Source of the DNA: Clostridiales bacterium
GTDB lineage: Bacteria; Bacillota; Clostridia; Oscillospirales; Oscillospiraceae
Assembly: GCA_029008095.1 (NCBI GenBank)
Contig: JAQXJB010000019.1
Location: forward strand, 124,001 to 188,000
DNA length: 64,000 nucleotides
Reading direction: 5' to 3'
The notes beneath the pieces are model-generated. The model saw only the letters and a list, made by a program, of their open reading frames with translations, did no database searches and was not told the DNA's origin. This document shows positions 41,624 through 50,852 of the stretch, one piece after another. Every line of letters starts with the position of its first letter. Positions within the stretch are counted from its first letter, which is position 1. A program made the position numbers and the translations under genes.

Positions 41624-42229
41624 ATGTTTTATTATCTCAACGGAACCATAACCCACATGGAGGCCAACCTCGCCGTGGTGGATTGCGGAGGGGTGGGCTT
41701 TGCCTGCCATACCACCATGAAGACCCTCGCCGCCCTGAATATCGGGGAGAAAGCGAAGCTTTATACATATTGCAACGTCCGTGAGGACGCCTTTGACATC
41801 TTCGGCTTTGCCGCCCAGACGGAGCTGAACTGCTTCAAGCTGCTCATCAGCATTTCGGGCGTCGGCCCCAAGGCGGCGCTCTCCATCCTTTCCTCCAGCT
41901 CACCGGAGGAGTTGGCTATGGCTGTGGCGGCAGGCAACGAAAAGGCGCTCACCATCGCACCGGGTATTGGCAAGAAGCTTGCTCAGCGCATCATGCTGGA
42001 GCTTAAGGACAAGATAGGCATGGAGCTGGGCGACCTTTCCGGCGACGCGGGCTGGGGTCCCGCGCTCTCCGGCGGCGATTCCGGAGGTAAGCTCGGGGAT
42101 ATCACCGCAGCCCTTACAGTGCTTGGCTATGCGCCCAATGAGATAACCGCCGCCCTCAGGGGCGTGGATATGGATAAACTCACCGTTGAGGAAGCCATAA
42201 AGCTCATACTGAAAAAGTCCTTGAAATAA
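41624..42229 (+). CDS. ruvA: Holliday junction DNA helicase subunit RuvA
   Basis: 201 residues. OB-fold start MFYYLNGTITHMEANLAVVDCGGVGF, two HhH motifs (LLISISGVGPKAALSILSS, TIAPGIGKKLAQRIMLELK) and a C-terminal UBA-like domain that contacts RuvB. It recognises the four-way junction. Starts 29 bp after ruvC. Confidence 0.97.
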   Translation: MFYYLNGTITHMEANLAVVDCGGVGFACHTTMKTLAALNIGEKAKLYTYCNVREDAFDIFGFAAQTELNCFKLLISISGVGPKAALSILSSSSPEELAMAVAAGNEKALTIAPGIGKKLAQRIMLELKDKIGMELGDLSGDAGWGPALSGGDSGGKLGDITAALTVLGYAPNEITAALRGVDMDKLTVEEAIKLILKKSLK

Positions 42230-42262
42230 TGGGACTGTCAATGAAAAGGAACGGTCATACAT

Positions 42263-43342
42263 ATGAGTATTGATTTTACCAACGGTTTTGATTTTGATAA
42301 GGAGCTGACTACTCCTACCTTCGTTTCGGAGGATGATGGCGAGGTCAGCCTGCGCCCTCAGACTCTGGCGGAGTATATCGGCCAGGAGAAAGCCAAGGGT
42401 AATCTGAAAGTTTTTATTGAGGCCGCCCGAAGAAGGCAGGAGCCGCTCGACCATGTACTGCTTCATGGTCCCCCGGGTCTGGGCAAGACCACTCTGGCCT
42501 CCATCATTGCCAACGAGATGGGCGTGAATATCCGCAAGACATCGGGGCCGGCAATCGAGAAGCCCCGGGATCTTGCCGCCCTGCTCACCAACCTCAACGA
42601 CAATGACATCCTCTTCGTGGATGAGATACACCGCATGAATCGCGCCGTGGAGGAGATACTCTATCCCGCTATGGAGGATAACGAGATAGACATCATCATC
42701 GGCCAGGGCCCCTCGGCCAATTCCATTCGCCTTGAGCTTAAAAAATTCACACTCATCGGCGCTACTACCCGCTCCGGTCAGCTTTCAGCGCCCCTGCGTG
42801 ACCGCTTCGGCGTTATCCTAAAGCTGGAGCTTTATGAGCCCGAGGCTCTACAGAAGATCATTGAGCGCAGCGCCGGTCTGCTGAATATCGAGATAGACCG
42901 GGGCGGCTCTATGGAGATAGCCAAGCGCTCCCGGGGGACGCCCCGAATAGCAAACCGTATGCTGCGCCGCGTCCGCGACTTCGCTCAGGTCTGCGCCGAC
43001 GGCGTTATAACCCGGGAAGTGGCTGACGACGCTCTCAGCCGCCTTGAGATAGACCATCTTGGCCTTGACGCCATAGACCGCCGCCTTCTGGGCAGCATCA
43101 TCACAAATTACGGCGGCGGCCCCGTGGGTCTTGAGACCCTTGCCGCCACTATCAACGAGGAAGCCGTGACCATCGAGGACGTTTACGAGCCTTTCTTGCT
43201 CCAGCAGGGCTTCATTACCCGCACGCCACGGGGCCGCTGCGCCACCCGGCTTGCCTACGAGCATCTCGGACTCCCGTTTGATGAGCCCGTTCATCGCCAG
43301 AAGGGCACTATAGACGGCCAGCAGAAGCTGGAGGACATCTGA
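42263..43342 (+). CDS. ruvB: Holliday junction branch migration ATPase RuvB
   Basis: 359 residues. Walker [10 protein letters not shown], Walker B FVDEIHRM, sensor [18 protein letters not shown] and the C-terminal winged helix with TPRGR. It drives branch migration. It carries a short N-terminal acidic extension. Starts 33 bp after ruvA. Confidence 0.97.
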   Translation: MSIDFTNGFDFDKELTTPTFVSEDDGEVSLRPQTLAEYIGQEKAKGNLKVFIEAARRRQEPLDHVLLHGPPGLGKTTLASIIANEMGVNIRKTSGPAIEKPRDLAALLTNLNDNDILFVDEIHRMNRAVEEILYPAMEDNEIDIIIGQGPSANSIRLELKKFTLIGATTRSGQLSAPLRDRFGVILKLELYEPEALQKIIERSAGLLNIEIDRGGSMEIAKRSRGTPRIANRMLRRVRDFAQVCADGVITREVADDALSRLEIDHLGLDAIDRRLLGSIITNYGGGPVGLETLAATINEEAVTIEDVYEPFLLQQGFITRTPRGRCATRLAYEHLGLPFDEPVHRQKGTIDGQQKLEDI

Positions 43343-43366
43343 TTTATAAAAAGGACTGTTTTGTAT

Positions 43367-44710
43367 ATGGGTAAATTATTCGGAACTGACGGAATCCGCG
43401 GCGTAGCAAACGAGGGACTTGACGCTCTGCTGGCCTTCAAGGTGGGCCAGGCGGCCGCCGCGGTACTTGCAGAGGGTAAGGAGGCAAAGCCGCTTTTCAC
43501 AATCGGCAAGGACACAAGAATTTCCTCGGATATGCTGGAGGCCGCGCTGACCGCCGGCCTTTGCTCCGCAGGCGCGGACGTTATCCCTCTGGGCGTTCTG
43601 CCGACCCCTGCCGTGGCGTACATCACCATGCAGGCCAAGGCTGACGCAGGCATAGTTATCTCCGCGTCCCATAATCCCTTTGAGTATAACGGCATCAAAA
43701 TATTCAACGGCAGCGGATTCAAGCTCTCTGACGAGCTGGAACAGGCCATCGAGGATATCATCCTCAACGACCGGCCTGTGGCGAAGGCCACGGGCGGCGC
43801 GGTGGGACGCGTTCTGGGTGGCAGAGAGGAATATGTAAACGCGTATATTGAGCACCTGGCTTCTTTGGCGGAGGGTATCTCCGGCCTGAAGGTGGTCATC
43901 GATTGCTCCAACGGCGCGTCCTCCGTTACCGCAAGAAAGCTTTTCTCGCGCTTTGATATCGAGCTTACCGTTATCCACGACCAGCCCAACGGCGTGAATA
44001 TCAACGATAAATGCGGCTCAACCAATATGAAGTCTCTCTGCCAGGCCGTTAAAGACGGAGAATACGATATCGGCATCGCCTTTGACGGCGACGCGGACCG
44101 CTGCCTTGTGGTGGACGAGAATGGCACTGAGCTGGACGGCGACCATATCATGGCTATCTGCGGCAGCAGAATGAAGCGGCAGGGCAAGCTGAAAAATGAT
44201 TATATAGTGGCCACTGTCATGTCCAATATAGGCTTCAGGATGTTTGCCGAGAAGCACGGCATAGAGCTGCGCTGCGCATCCGTTGGCGACCGCAACGTTC
44301 TTGAAATGATGCAGGAGATCGGCGCGAACCTTGGCGGAGAGCAGTCCGGCCACCTCATTTTCCTTGATGATTCCACCACCGGCGACGGACAGCTTGCCGC
44401 TGTGAAGATACTCAGTCTGCTCGCCGCCGAGAAGCGGACCCTTTCCCAGCTCGCTTCTGAGTTTGTGCAGTACCCACAGGTGCTGATAAACGTACCAGTG
44501 AAGAGCGATGCTGACAAGAAGCGTATTATGGACGGCGAGAAGCTTGCCGAGGCCGTGAAGGCCGCCGAGGCCGAGCTTGGCGAAAAGGGTAGAGTGCTTA
44601 TCCGCGCCAGCGGCACCGAGGCGCTTATCCGCGTTATGGTAGAGGCCTTTGATGCGGATATGGCTCAGAGCATTGCAAAGCGGCTGGCGAACGATGTAAC
44701 AAAATTTTAA
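43367..44710 (+). CDS. glmM: Phosphoglucosamine mutase
   Basis: 447 residues from the ATG at 43367. KLFGTDGIRGVANEG at the N-terminus, the phosphoserine loop VISASHNPFEYNGIK with Ser near 100, metal loop FDGDADRC, and ASGTEALIRVMVE at the C-terminus. It converts glucosamine-6-phosphate to glucosamine-1-phosphate for peptidoglycan. It follows ruvB by 24 bp and is probably in the same operon. Confidence 0.96.
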   Translation: MGKLFGTDGIRGVANEGLDALLAFKVGQAAAAVLAEGKEAKPLFTIGKDTRISSDMLEAALTAGLCSAGADVIPLGVLPTPAVAYITMQAKADAGIVISASHNPFEYNGIKIFNGSGFKLSDELEQAIEDIILNDRPVAKATGGAVGRVLGGREEYVNAYIEHLASLAEGISGLKVVIDCSNGASSVTARKLFSRFDIELTVIHDQPNGVNINDKCGSTNMKSLCQAVKDGEYDIGIAFDGDADRCLVVDENGTELDGDHIMAICGSRMKRQGKLKNDYIVATVMSNIGFRMFAEKHGIELRCASVGDRNVLEMMQEIGANLGGEQSGHLIFLDDSTTGDGQLAAVKILSLLAAEKRTLSQLASEFVQYPQVLINVPVKSDADKKRIMDGEKLAEAVKAAEAELGEKGRVLIRASGTEALIRVMVEAFDADMAQSIAKRLANDVTKF

Positions 44711-44781
44711 TAAAAATCCCCGAAACGTCTTGAATAAGACGGAACACACGGCCGGTTTGTTAAAAAAATTATTTGCCGCTC

Positions 44782-44810
44782 TTGACAATCAACAACGCCG
44801 CATATATAAT
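44782..44810 (+). promoter_or_regulatory. Consensus promoter of sigH
   Basis: TTGACA, 17 bp, TATAAT, 23 bp before the start codon; the 5' leader would be very short. Confidence 0.85.
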
Positions 44811-44833
44811 AATAGCCGCAAAGTGGGTATATT

Positions 44834-45463
44834 ATGTTTATGAAGCATTCAAACGATCTTAGCGATGAGCGGCTGCAGAGCCTTGCCAAGTCCGGCAGCT
44901 TGGATGCAGAAGAAGAACTGATAAAGAGATACAGCATAGTTGTAAAGGCATGTTCCCGTGTCTGTTTCCTCGCAGGAGGAGACAGTGAGGATCTTATCCA
45001 GGAGGGAATGATCGGCCTTGTTTCAGCCATACGGAATTATTCCGAGGATGGCGGTGCTTCCTTCAAAACCTATGCCGAGCTTTGCATAAAGAGAAGGCTC
45101 TATTCAGCCATAAGAGCCTCCTACAGCAAAAAAAATGTCTCAATAGATGATTGCTTATCCCTTGAATCCCCCTTTTTTGACGAAAATCACGCAGATACAT
45201 TAAATGATTTGCACCATGCTTTCCAGCGAGGACCCGAGGACGAGATAATCGATAGGGAGAATACCAGCGATTTCTGGGAAAATTTCCTTGCCTGCCTCTC
45301 CAAACTTGAAGCTGAAATATTAGGTTTTTACTTAAAGGGACTGTCGTATCAGGAAATAGCTTCAGAAATCAACCGGCCCGTTAAGTCAATAGACAATGCG
45401 GTCCAGCGCGTCAGAAAAAAGCTGGCGCAATTCATTAGTTCCGGCGATATCAGCAAAAGCTGA
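44834..45463 (+). CDS. sigH: RNA polymerase sigma-H factor (Spo0H type)
   Basis: 209 residues. Region 2 reads SRVCFLAGGDSEDLIQEGMIGLVSAIRNY, ASFKTYAELCIKRRLYSAIR; region 4 reads LKGLSYQEIASEINRPVKSIDNAVQRVRKKL. Both match Bacillus SigH closely. It directs early sporulation and transition-phase genes. A clear SD is lacking before the ATG at 44834 or the second ATG at 44840, so translation may be weak or use a near-leaderless mRNA. Confidence 0.93.
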   Translation: MFMKHSNDLSDERLQSLAKSGSLDAEEELIKRYSIVVKACSRVCFLAGGDSEDLIQEGMIGLVSAIRNYSEDGGASFKTYAELCIKRRLYSAIRASYSKKNVSIDDCLSLESPFFDENHADTLNDLHHAFQRGPEDEIIDRENTSDFWENFLACLSKLEAEILGFYLKGLSYQEIASEINRPVKSIDNAVQRVRKKLAQFISSGDISKS

Positions 45464-45471
45464 ACGCAATA

Positions 45472-45494
45472 TAGCCCATAAGGGCAAGATTTTG
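45472..45494 (+). terminator. Weak hairpin after sigH
   Basis: GCCC-ATAA-GGGC followed by AAGATTTTG. Confidence 0.4.
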
Positions 45495-45514
45495 TCAAAA
45501 GTGAGGATTTTCTA

Positions 45515-45790
45515 ATGTACGAAGACAAGACACTCGTTTGTAAGGAATGCGGCAATGAATTCGTTTTCACTGCCGGCGAGCAGGAGTTCTACGCTGAGAG
45601 AGGCTTCCAGAATGAGCCCCAGCGCTGCAAGCCCTGCCGTGACGCAAGAAAGAACGCTGCCAGAGGCCCCAGAGAGTACTTTACCGCTACCTGCGCTAAC
45701 TGCGGCGGCGAGGCTAAGGTTCCCTTTGAGCCCAAGTCTGACAGACCCGTTTACTGCAGCGACTGCTTCGCTCGCATGAGAGAGCAGTAA
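45515..45790 (+). CDS. Small zinc-ribbon protein (zf-trcl type)
   Basis: 91 residues with two zinc knuckle pairs: CKECGNEF near 9-16 and CKPC near 38-41, then CANCGGEAKVPF and VYCSDCFARM. No membrane segment. Such tiny proteins are abundant in Firmicutes and their function is not known. Codons are highly biased, suggesting strong expression. It lies between sigH and the DUF1858 gene with its own terminator. Confidence 0.88.
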   Translation: MYEDKTLVCKECGNEFVFTAGEQEFYAERGFQNEPQRCKPCRDARKNAARGPREYFTATCANCGGEAKVPFEPKSDRPVYCSDCFARMREQ

Positions 45791-45811
45791 TCTGCCGAAT
45801 TTGTGTACAAG

Positions 45812-45846
45812 ACAAAAGACGCCCTGCGGCGTCTTTTGTTTTTGCC
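45812..45846 (+). terminator. Terminator of the zinc-ribbon gene
   Basis: ACAAAAGACGCC-CTGC-GGCGTCTTTTGT followed by TTTTG. Confidence 0.92.
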
Positions 45847-45879
45847 CGGATGAAGTGTGCGGCAGCCTAAAATATACTA

Positions 45880-45908
45880 TTGAATTTGCACCACCTTTGA
45901 GTTATAAT
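45880..45908 (+). promoter_or_regulatory. Predicted promoter of the DUF1858/trmK unit
   Basis: TTGAAT, 17 bp, TATAAT. Confidence 0.75.
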
Positions 45909-45912
45909 AACT

Positions 45913-45949
45913 CTGCTGAACGGTATGTTTTTCCGTTAAGCAGGTTTTT
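45913..45949 (+). terminator. Leader attenuator before the DUF1858 gene
   Basis: CTGCTGAACGG / CCGTTAAGCAG followed by GTTTTTG. It starts at about +1 of the predicted transcript, so it would terminate right after initiation unless relieved. Confidence 0.6.
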
Positions 45950-45995
45950 GTAAACCAAGCGCTTCTGCGCAAACTAATATACGGAGGCAGATAAA

Positions 45996-46208
45996 ATGTT
46001 CGTAATGCAAAGAGATACTCAGATAGCGGATATTCTGGAGCTTGCTCCCGAGGTCATTCCCCTCTTCGGAGAGATAGGCATGCACTGCATCGGCTGCGCC
46101 CTTTCCAGCGAGGAGAACGTAGAGCAGGCTTGCATGGCTCACGGCGTGGACGTAGATGAGTTCCTAGCAAAATGCAATGATGTCATTGCTGATTTTGCCA
46201 TCGACTAA
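45996..46208 (+). CDS. DUF1858 domain protein
   Basis: 70 residues. Seen: IADILELAPEVIPLFGEIGMHCIGCALSSEENVEQACMAHG, the DUF1858 core with the CxxC pair (CIGC), related to hybrid-cluster-protein-associated redox domains. It probably binds a metal or takes part in a disulfide/persulfide relay (inference). GGAGG is 8 bases before the ATG. Confidence 0.88.
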   Translation: MFVMQRDTQIADILELAPEVIPLFGEIGMHCIGCALSSEENVEQACMAHGVDVDEFLAKCNDVIADFAID

Positions 46209-46213
46209 AAAAC

Positions 46214-46242
46214 GAAAGGGACGGTTTGACCGTCCCTTTTCT
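46214..46242 (+). terminator. Terminator of the DUF1858 gene
   Basis: AAAGGGACGGT-TTG-ACCGTCCCTTTT. Confidence 0.85.
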
Positions 46243-46255
46243 ATTGGAGCTGTGT

Positions 46256-46987
46256 ATGAAAAGTAGCGGAAGGATAAAGCTTTCACCGCGCCTGTTGGCG
46301 TGCGCCGAATACGTGCCGGAAAATACCTCGCTGATCGATGTGGGTACGGACCACGCCTATCTGCCGGTTTGGCTCGTTCAAAACAATAAAATCAAAGTGC
46401 CGGCAATTGCCTGCGATATAAATGCCGGTCCCCTCAACAGGGCGAAAGCTTCGGCGGCGCAGTATGAGGTTGAAGACAGTATAGAGTTTATGCTCAATAA
46501 CGGCCTTGCGGGGATGAACGGGGAAGCGGCGGAAACCGTTGTCATCGCGGGCATGGGCGGCGAGACGATAGCCGGTATCATAGAAGCTTCCGGCTGGAAG
46601 TGGACAGCGCGGCATACACTTATTCTGCAGCCAATGAGCAAAATTCCCGAGCTGTGCCGGTATATCTATGAAAACGGTTTTTACATAGAGAAGGAGCGCC
46701 TTGTGCGGGACGGAAAGGAGATATACCGGGTCATGCGCGTAAAGGCCGGACGGCGGGAAATGCCCGGCGCTCTGGAGCTGTATACCGGGACGCTGGATGC
46801 GGCTGATCCGCTCAGCCTGGAATATCTCGGACTGCTGCTGAAGAAATTTCGCCGTGCCGCGGCGGGAATGGAGGACTCCGAAAGGGCCGATTTAAAAACC
46901 ATCGACGAGCTGCGCGGCCTTGCCGCGGAGACGGAAGCACTTATAAAGGAGCTGGAAAAACATGAGAACCGTAAAGGAAATATATGA
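46256..46987 (+). CDS. trmK: tRNA (adenine22-N1)-methyltransferase TrmK
   Basis: 243 residues from the ATG at 46256 (GGAG upstream). SAM motif LIDVGTDHAYLPVWL near 26-40, AGPLNRAKASA, VVIAGMGGETIAGII near 98-112, and a C-terminal coiled coil. It methylates A22 of tRNA in Gram-positive bacteria. The downstream Nif3-like gene overlaps it by 26 bp; trmK-Nif3 is a conserved pair in Firmicutes. Confidence 0.93.
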   Translation: MKSSGRIKLSPRLLACAEYVPENTSLIDVGTDHAYLPVWLVQNNKIKVPAIACDINAGPLNRAKASAAQYEVEDSIEFMLNNGLAGMNGEAAETVVIAGMGGETIAGIIEASGWKWTARHTLILQPMSKIPELCRYIYENGFYIEKERLVRDGKEIYRVMRVKAGRREMPGALELYTGTLDAADPLSLEYLGLLLKKFRRAAAGMEDSERADLKTIDELRGLAAETEALIKELEKHENRKGNI

Positions 46988-47753
46988 CTTTTTGAACAGT
47001 AAGGCGCCGGTTGCCTATAAGATGGACTTTGATAATCCCGGTTTTCTGGTCGGAGACGGAAGCTGGCAGGTGGAAAAAGTGCTTCTCGCGCTGGATATAA
47101 CGGATGGGGTGATAGATGAGGCGGTGGAGTGCGGAGCTGATCTAATCGTGTCCCACCATCCGCTGTTTTTCTCCCTCAAGAGCGTGAACAGCGAGACCTC
47201 CACCGGCGCGAGAGCCGTGAAGCTGATAGAAAACCGCATTGCCGGCGTCTGCATGCATACCAATCTTGACGCGGTGCATGAGGGCGTGAACGACGCGCTG
47301 GCCGAAAAGCTTGGGCTGATGGATATTGAGGCCTTTGAGGAGAGCGGGGTGGATGAAAACGGCAGGTTTTACGGTATAGGACGTATCGGTAAAACCGCGC
47401 AGCCGGTGACGATGGCGGAGTTCCTGCCCTTCGTAAAGACCGCTCTGAAGTGCAACGGACTGCGCTATCACGATGCGGGAAAGCCCGTCAGCAGAGTCGC
47501 CGTTGGCGGCGGCTCCTGCGGCAGCTATCTTGAGCTTGCCGCCGAAAAGGGCTGTGATACCCTTGTCACCTCGGACGTGAAGTACGATACCTTCCTTGAC
47601 GCCAAGCGCATGGAGATGAACCTGATAGACGCCGACCATTTCTGCACCGAGAATGTTGTCGTTCCGGTGCTTGAGCGCTGGCTGAAAGCGGAATTTCCGG
47701 AGCTGGAGCTGCGTGTTTCAAAAAGGCACTGCCAGACCGCACAGTTTTTCTGA
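46962..47753 (+). CDS. Nif3-like dinuclear metal centre protein
   Basis: 263 residues. Metal ligands fit the family: IVSHHPLFF near 66-74, HTNLDAVHEGVND near 100-112, and DADHFCTE near the C-terminus. It lacks the long insertion domain of some homologues. Proposed as GTP cyclohydrolase 1 type 2-like, but the activity is unproven. AAGGAG precedes the start inside trmK. Confidence 0.92.
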   Translation: MRTVKEIYDFLNSKAPVAYKMDFDNPGFLVGDGSWQVEKVLLALDITDGVIDEAVECGADLIVSHHPLFFSLKSVNSETSTGARAVKLIENRIAGVCMHTNLDAVHEGVNDALAEKLGLMDIEAFEESGVDENGRFYGIGRIGKTAQPVTMAEFLPFVKTALKCNGLRYHDAGKPVSRVAVGGGSCGSYLELAAEKGCDTLVTSDVKYDTFLDAKRMEMNLIDADHFCTENVVVPVLERWLKAEFPELELRVSKRHCQTAQFF

Positions 47754-47777
47754 TACTGTTTGCAGAGAGTAAATAAT

Positions 47778-47814
47778 AAAATGCACTGCACGCAATAGCG
47801 AGCAGTGCATTTTT
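47778..47814. terminator. Bidirectional terminator
   Basis: AAAATGCACTGC / GCAGTGCATTTTT between convergent Nif3-like and MATE genes. Confidence 0.88.
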
Positions 47815-47819
47815 CATAT

Positions 47820-49340
47820 TCAGCTCAAAAGCTTTATCTTTTTCCAGTAGCCCTTATTGTAACGCCGGATGAAGAGAAGAGTGCGTGTACACTGGTCTGC
47901 GCACTGAGCTATCCACGCGCCCACAATGCCCAGATGGAAGAGATTTACCATAATGTAGCAAAGCACCGTGCGGATAACGACGACCGTAAGCAGCATATAA
48001 AGGGCCACTGCCTTGGTGTCGCCCGCGCCGCGGAGAATACCGCCGGTGATGAACTGACCGGACTGAATGGGCTGCAGGAACGCCACGAAGAACAGTATCG
48101 TGGCGCCGCGCGCGATAACCGCGCCGTCGGTAGAATAAAGCATTACAAGGTATTTTCTGAAAATAACCATCAGCAGGCCAAGCATGAGAGCTAACATGGC
48201 GCCAAGCTGCTGGCAGCAGCGGCTGTAATGCTGTGCCATATCCAGTCTGCGTTTGCCGATGCTCTGCCCAACCAGCGAGGTGGCCGCCGTTGCGAAGGCC
48301 TGACCCAGCATGAAGGACATGGACTGAATATTCAGACAGACCTGATGTGTGGAGTAGTCCACGGGGCCGAGACCGGCTATCATGCGGGTGAAGATGATAA
48401 CACCGGCACGCATGATGAGCTGCTCTATCATGGCGGGTAAGCCAACGGTGACAAGACCGCTCAGAATGTCCTTGTCAAACTTGAAAAGGTTCTTCCAGCT
48501 TATGCGCAGCCTGAGGTAATATCTGCCGGAGAAGACGCAGGCGAGGGCAAGAATGGTGCCGACGAGCTGGCCAATAACGGTAGCCAGAGATGCGCCGGCA
48601 ACGCCCATTGCCGGGAATCCGAGATTACCGCCTATCAGCAGCCAGTTGCCGAGTATGTTCACAAGGTTTGCTATTATGTTGTATACCATTGCCGGCTTGG
48701 TGTTGCCGGTTCCACGCAGGGCTGCGGTAACGGAGAAGGCAAGCGCACCGGTTGGGAAGCCTATCATCTGTATCTGAAGATAGAGGGTAGCTTCTTTGAT
48801 GATATCGTCAGACATACCGCCGTTTGCCATGAAGATAACGAGGTATTTAGACGTCATTGTACCAACAATGGCGCAGACTATGGAAATGATAGCGGCGAAT
48901 ACCATTGACTGGCGCAGTATGATGTTTGCTTTTTCCTGGTCGTTGGCACCGCGCGCCCGGGAAACAAGAGCCGTGGCGCCGGTGTTCAGCGCCATTATCA
49001 TGCTCATGAATATGAACTTGGGCTGCGTTGCCAGACCGACTGCCGAAAGGGCCTCCGTGCCGACGATGCGCCCTACCATCATGGTGTCAACCATGTTTAC
49101 GAGTGATGAGAGAAACAGCTCGATAAGCGATGGCCAGGCTATGCGTAGTATATCCTTATATAGCTGCTGGCTGGTAATGTTTTCGGGAAGCTTTTTGCGC
49201 TCCGCCTTTGTCTTTTGTTGATCCTCCTCGTAGTAGTTTTCACTGCCGAAGTCAATAAAGTCCAGCGTTGTGGTAACGCCCTTTATGGCAGACTTCGTTC
49301 CTGAACCCGCAGACCCGGCGGGTACCGTACCATCCTTCAT
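47820..49340 (-). CDS. MATE-family exporter (third of three)
   Basis: 506 residues from the ATG at 49340, with AAAGGATG upstream. A polar N-terminal extension of about 60 residues precedes the first membrane segment, then 12 segments with MATE landmarks: IAWPSLIELFLSSLVNMVDTMMVG, and VGLPAMIEQLIMRAG in the second half. Substrate unknown. It is larger than MATE genes 1 and 2 because of the extension. Confidence 0.88.
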   Translation of the reverse strand: MKDGTVPAGSAGSGTKSAIKGVTTTLDFIDFGSENYYEEDQQKTKAERKKLPENITSQQLYKDILRIAWPSLIELFLSSLVNMVDTMMVGRIVGTEALSAVGLATQPKFIFMSMIMALNTGATALVSRARGANDQEKANIILRQSMVFAAIISIVCAIVGTMTSKYLVIFMANGGMSDDIIKEATLYLQIQMIGFPTGALAFSVTAALRGTGNTKPAMVYNIIANLVNILGNWLLIGGNLGFPAMGVAGASLATVIGQLVGTILALACVFSGRYYLRLRISWKNLFKFDKDILSGLVTVGLPAMIEQLIMRAGVIIFTRMIAGLGPVDYSTHQVCLNIQSMSFMLGQAFATAATSLVGQSIGKRRLDMAQHYSRCCQQLGAMLALMLGLLMVIFRKYLVMLYSTDGAVIARGATILFFVAFLQPIQSGQFITGGILRGAGDTKAVALYMLLTVVVIRTVLCYIMVNLFHLGIVGAWIAQCADQCTRTLLFIRRYNKGYWKKIKLLS

Positions 49341-49377
49341 TACTTTTTGCACATCCTTTAATACTTTTATTAATATT

Positions 49378-49406
49378 ATTATAACACGATTTTTGAACCT
49401 GCGCAA
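49378..49406 (-). promoter_or_regulatory. Predicted promoter of MATE gene 3
   Basis: On the minus strand TTGCGC, 17 bp, TATAAT, 38 bp before the chosen start. Confidence 0.7.
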
Positions 49407-49472
49407 TGTTAATCTCATATTTATAAACCGATTTATCGTAAAACGGTAGTTTATAATGGAAGGCATAGAATT

Positions 49473-49507
49473 AGCCCCCAAGGTATGAGGCCATACTTTG
49501 GGGGCTC
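49473..49507 (-). terminator. Terminator of the transporter/larA operon
   Basis: AGCCCCCAA...TTGGGGGCT with an inner GTATG/CATAC stem, downstream of the LarA-family stop. Confidence 0.8.
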
Positions 49508-49537
49508 TGTTTGAGCAATTATCAGGGATGACACCGG

Positions 49538-50842
49538 TCAAATAACTTCGTTGTTCAAATATTCGTAATCCGACTTGAGCTGGGGCAGCAGGCTGCCGCC
49601 GTTGGGGATGACATAGACCTTTTTGCCGGTAAAATCGATATTCTTCATCATTTCATCAATGTCGGCGTAGGCCTTGATACCCATTCCCTTTACGGTCTCG
49701 GCGGGAATGGCGCTGAGCATGTAAAAGTCTCCGGCCTTTGCGATGGACTCGCAGGAGGCGTAGAAAATATAACCCGCTATGGTGAAGGCCGAGCGCAGGG
49801 CGCTGTCAAGCTCGCCGCGGTTGAGAGGCTCTATCCAGTTGAAGAAATCGGGCGCTCCGCCGCCCTCGCGGCATTCCGCGAAAAAGACGAAGGTGCCGCC
49901 GGGCTTCATGGCTCTCACGCCGTTCAGCAGAGCCTTTACGCCCTGATAGAGGTTGATGTCCTTGGGGTAGCCGTTGCAGGAGGCGAGGACTATGTCCGCC
50001 TCGTAATCGATGGGAACGCCGTAGCATTCCTGGCAGAAGCGGCAGGAGGCCAGCCATGCCGAATCAAAGCTGCCGCAGAATATGCCGCTGTGCCGGGAAT
50101 TGTTGTTTACAACTATGCTGATACCGAAGATGGGGGCCACCATAGCCGCCGCTTCGTCCATGTCGCGGTTTATTGGGTTTATGCGCAGCTTGCCGCTGCC
50201 CACCTTGCCGTCGGTTTGGGGAGCGAGGGGATCAAGAGCACGGCGGTGATTTTCGCGGATGGTCTCGCGCCCCGCGATGCCGGGGAGTATGCTCTTTCTG
50301 CCGCCGCCGTATCCGGCCATGAGATGATGCACGGTGCCGCTTATAACTATGACCTTGCGTCCAACAGCCAGCGGATTTACCTTCACCTCGGTGCCGTAGG
50401 AGGTGACGCCGAGGGACACGAGGTCGGGAGCGTCGCAGTTGTGATTGACCACGCTGCAGCGGGAATAGACATAGCTTGACGCCAGCTTCTCCAGTTCAGC
50501 TTCGGTCTGCATACGGTGAGTGCCAAGGGCAACCAGAACGGCGATATCCTCGTCCTTGACGCCGAGACCCTCAAGATACTTCACCAACAGCTCGCAGATC
50601 ATATCCTGGCGCATCCAGAAGCGGGTGAGGTCGCTGATTATTATGGTTATCCTGTCATCCGGGGAGACCAGCTCACGCAGGGGAGGAGAATCGATAGCTC
50701 CGTCCTCTAAGCCCCGGATAAGCTCCTGTCCGATATCCTCGATAACGGGCATCTCGTTTTCTAAGAGAAATTCAACGCTTTCCGCCCCACTGAGGTCAAC
50801 GGATACGGTGCTCTCGCCGTACTTAAGTTCAACATTTTTCAT
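49538..50842 (-). CDS. LarA-family nickel-dependent 2-hydroxy acid racemase
   Basis: 434 residues, close to LarA length. Key residues of lactate racemase are present: ISDLTR near the N-domain, GTHR (His108 equivalent), TVHHLMAGYGGGRKSILPG (His174 and the Lys184 that anchors the nickel-pincer cofactor) and RENHRR (His200 equivalent). LarA homologues interconvert D and L forms of various 2-hydroxy acids, so lactate is not assured. The cofactor genes larB, larC and larE are not in the window. It is last in an operon with a TrpXYZ-like importer, 10 bp after the ATPase, so it may act on the imported compound or a derivative (inference). Confidence 0.88.
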   Translation of the reverse strand: MKNVELKYGESTVSVDLSGAESVEFLLENEMPVIEDIGQELIRGLEDGAIDSPPLRELVSPDDRITIIISDLTRFWMRQDMICELLVKYLEGLGVKDEDIAVLVALGTHRMQTEAELEKLASSYVYSRCSVVNHNCDAPDLVSLGVTSYGTEVKVNPLAVGRKVIVISGTVHHLMAGYGGGRKSILPGIAGRETIRENHRRALDPLAPQTDGKVGSGKLRINPINRDMDEAAAMVAPIFGISIVVNNNSRHSGIFCGSFDSAWLASCRFCQECYGVPIDYEADIVLASCNGYPKDINLYQGVKALLNGVRAMKPGGTFVFFAECREGGGAPDFFNWIEPLNRGELDSALRSAFTIAGYIFYASCESIAKAGDFYMLSAIPAETVKGMGIKAYADIDEMMKNIDFTGKKVYVIPNGGSLLPQLKSDYEYLNNEVI

Positions 50843-50852
50843 GGTTTTTACC

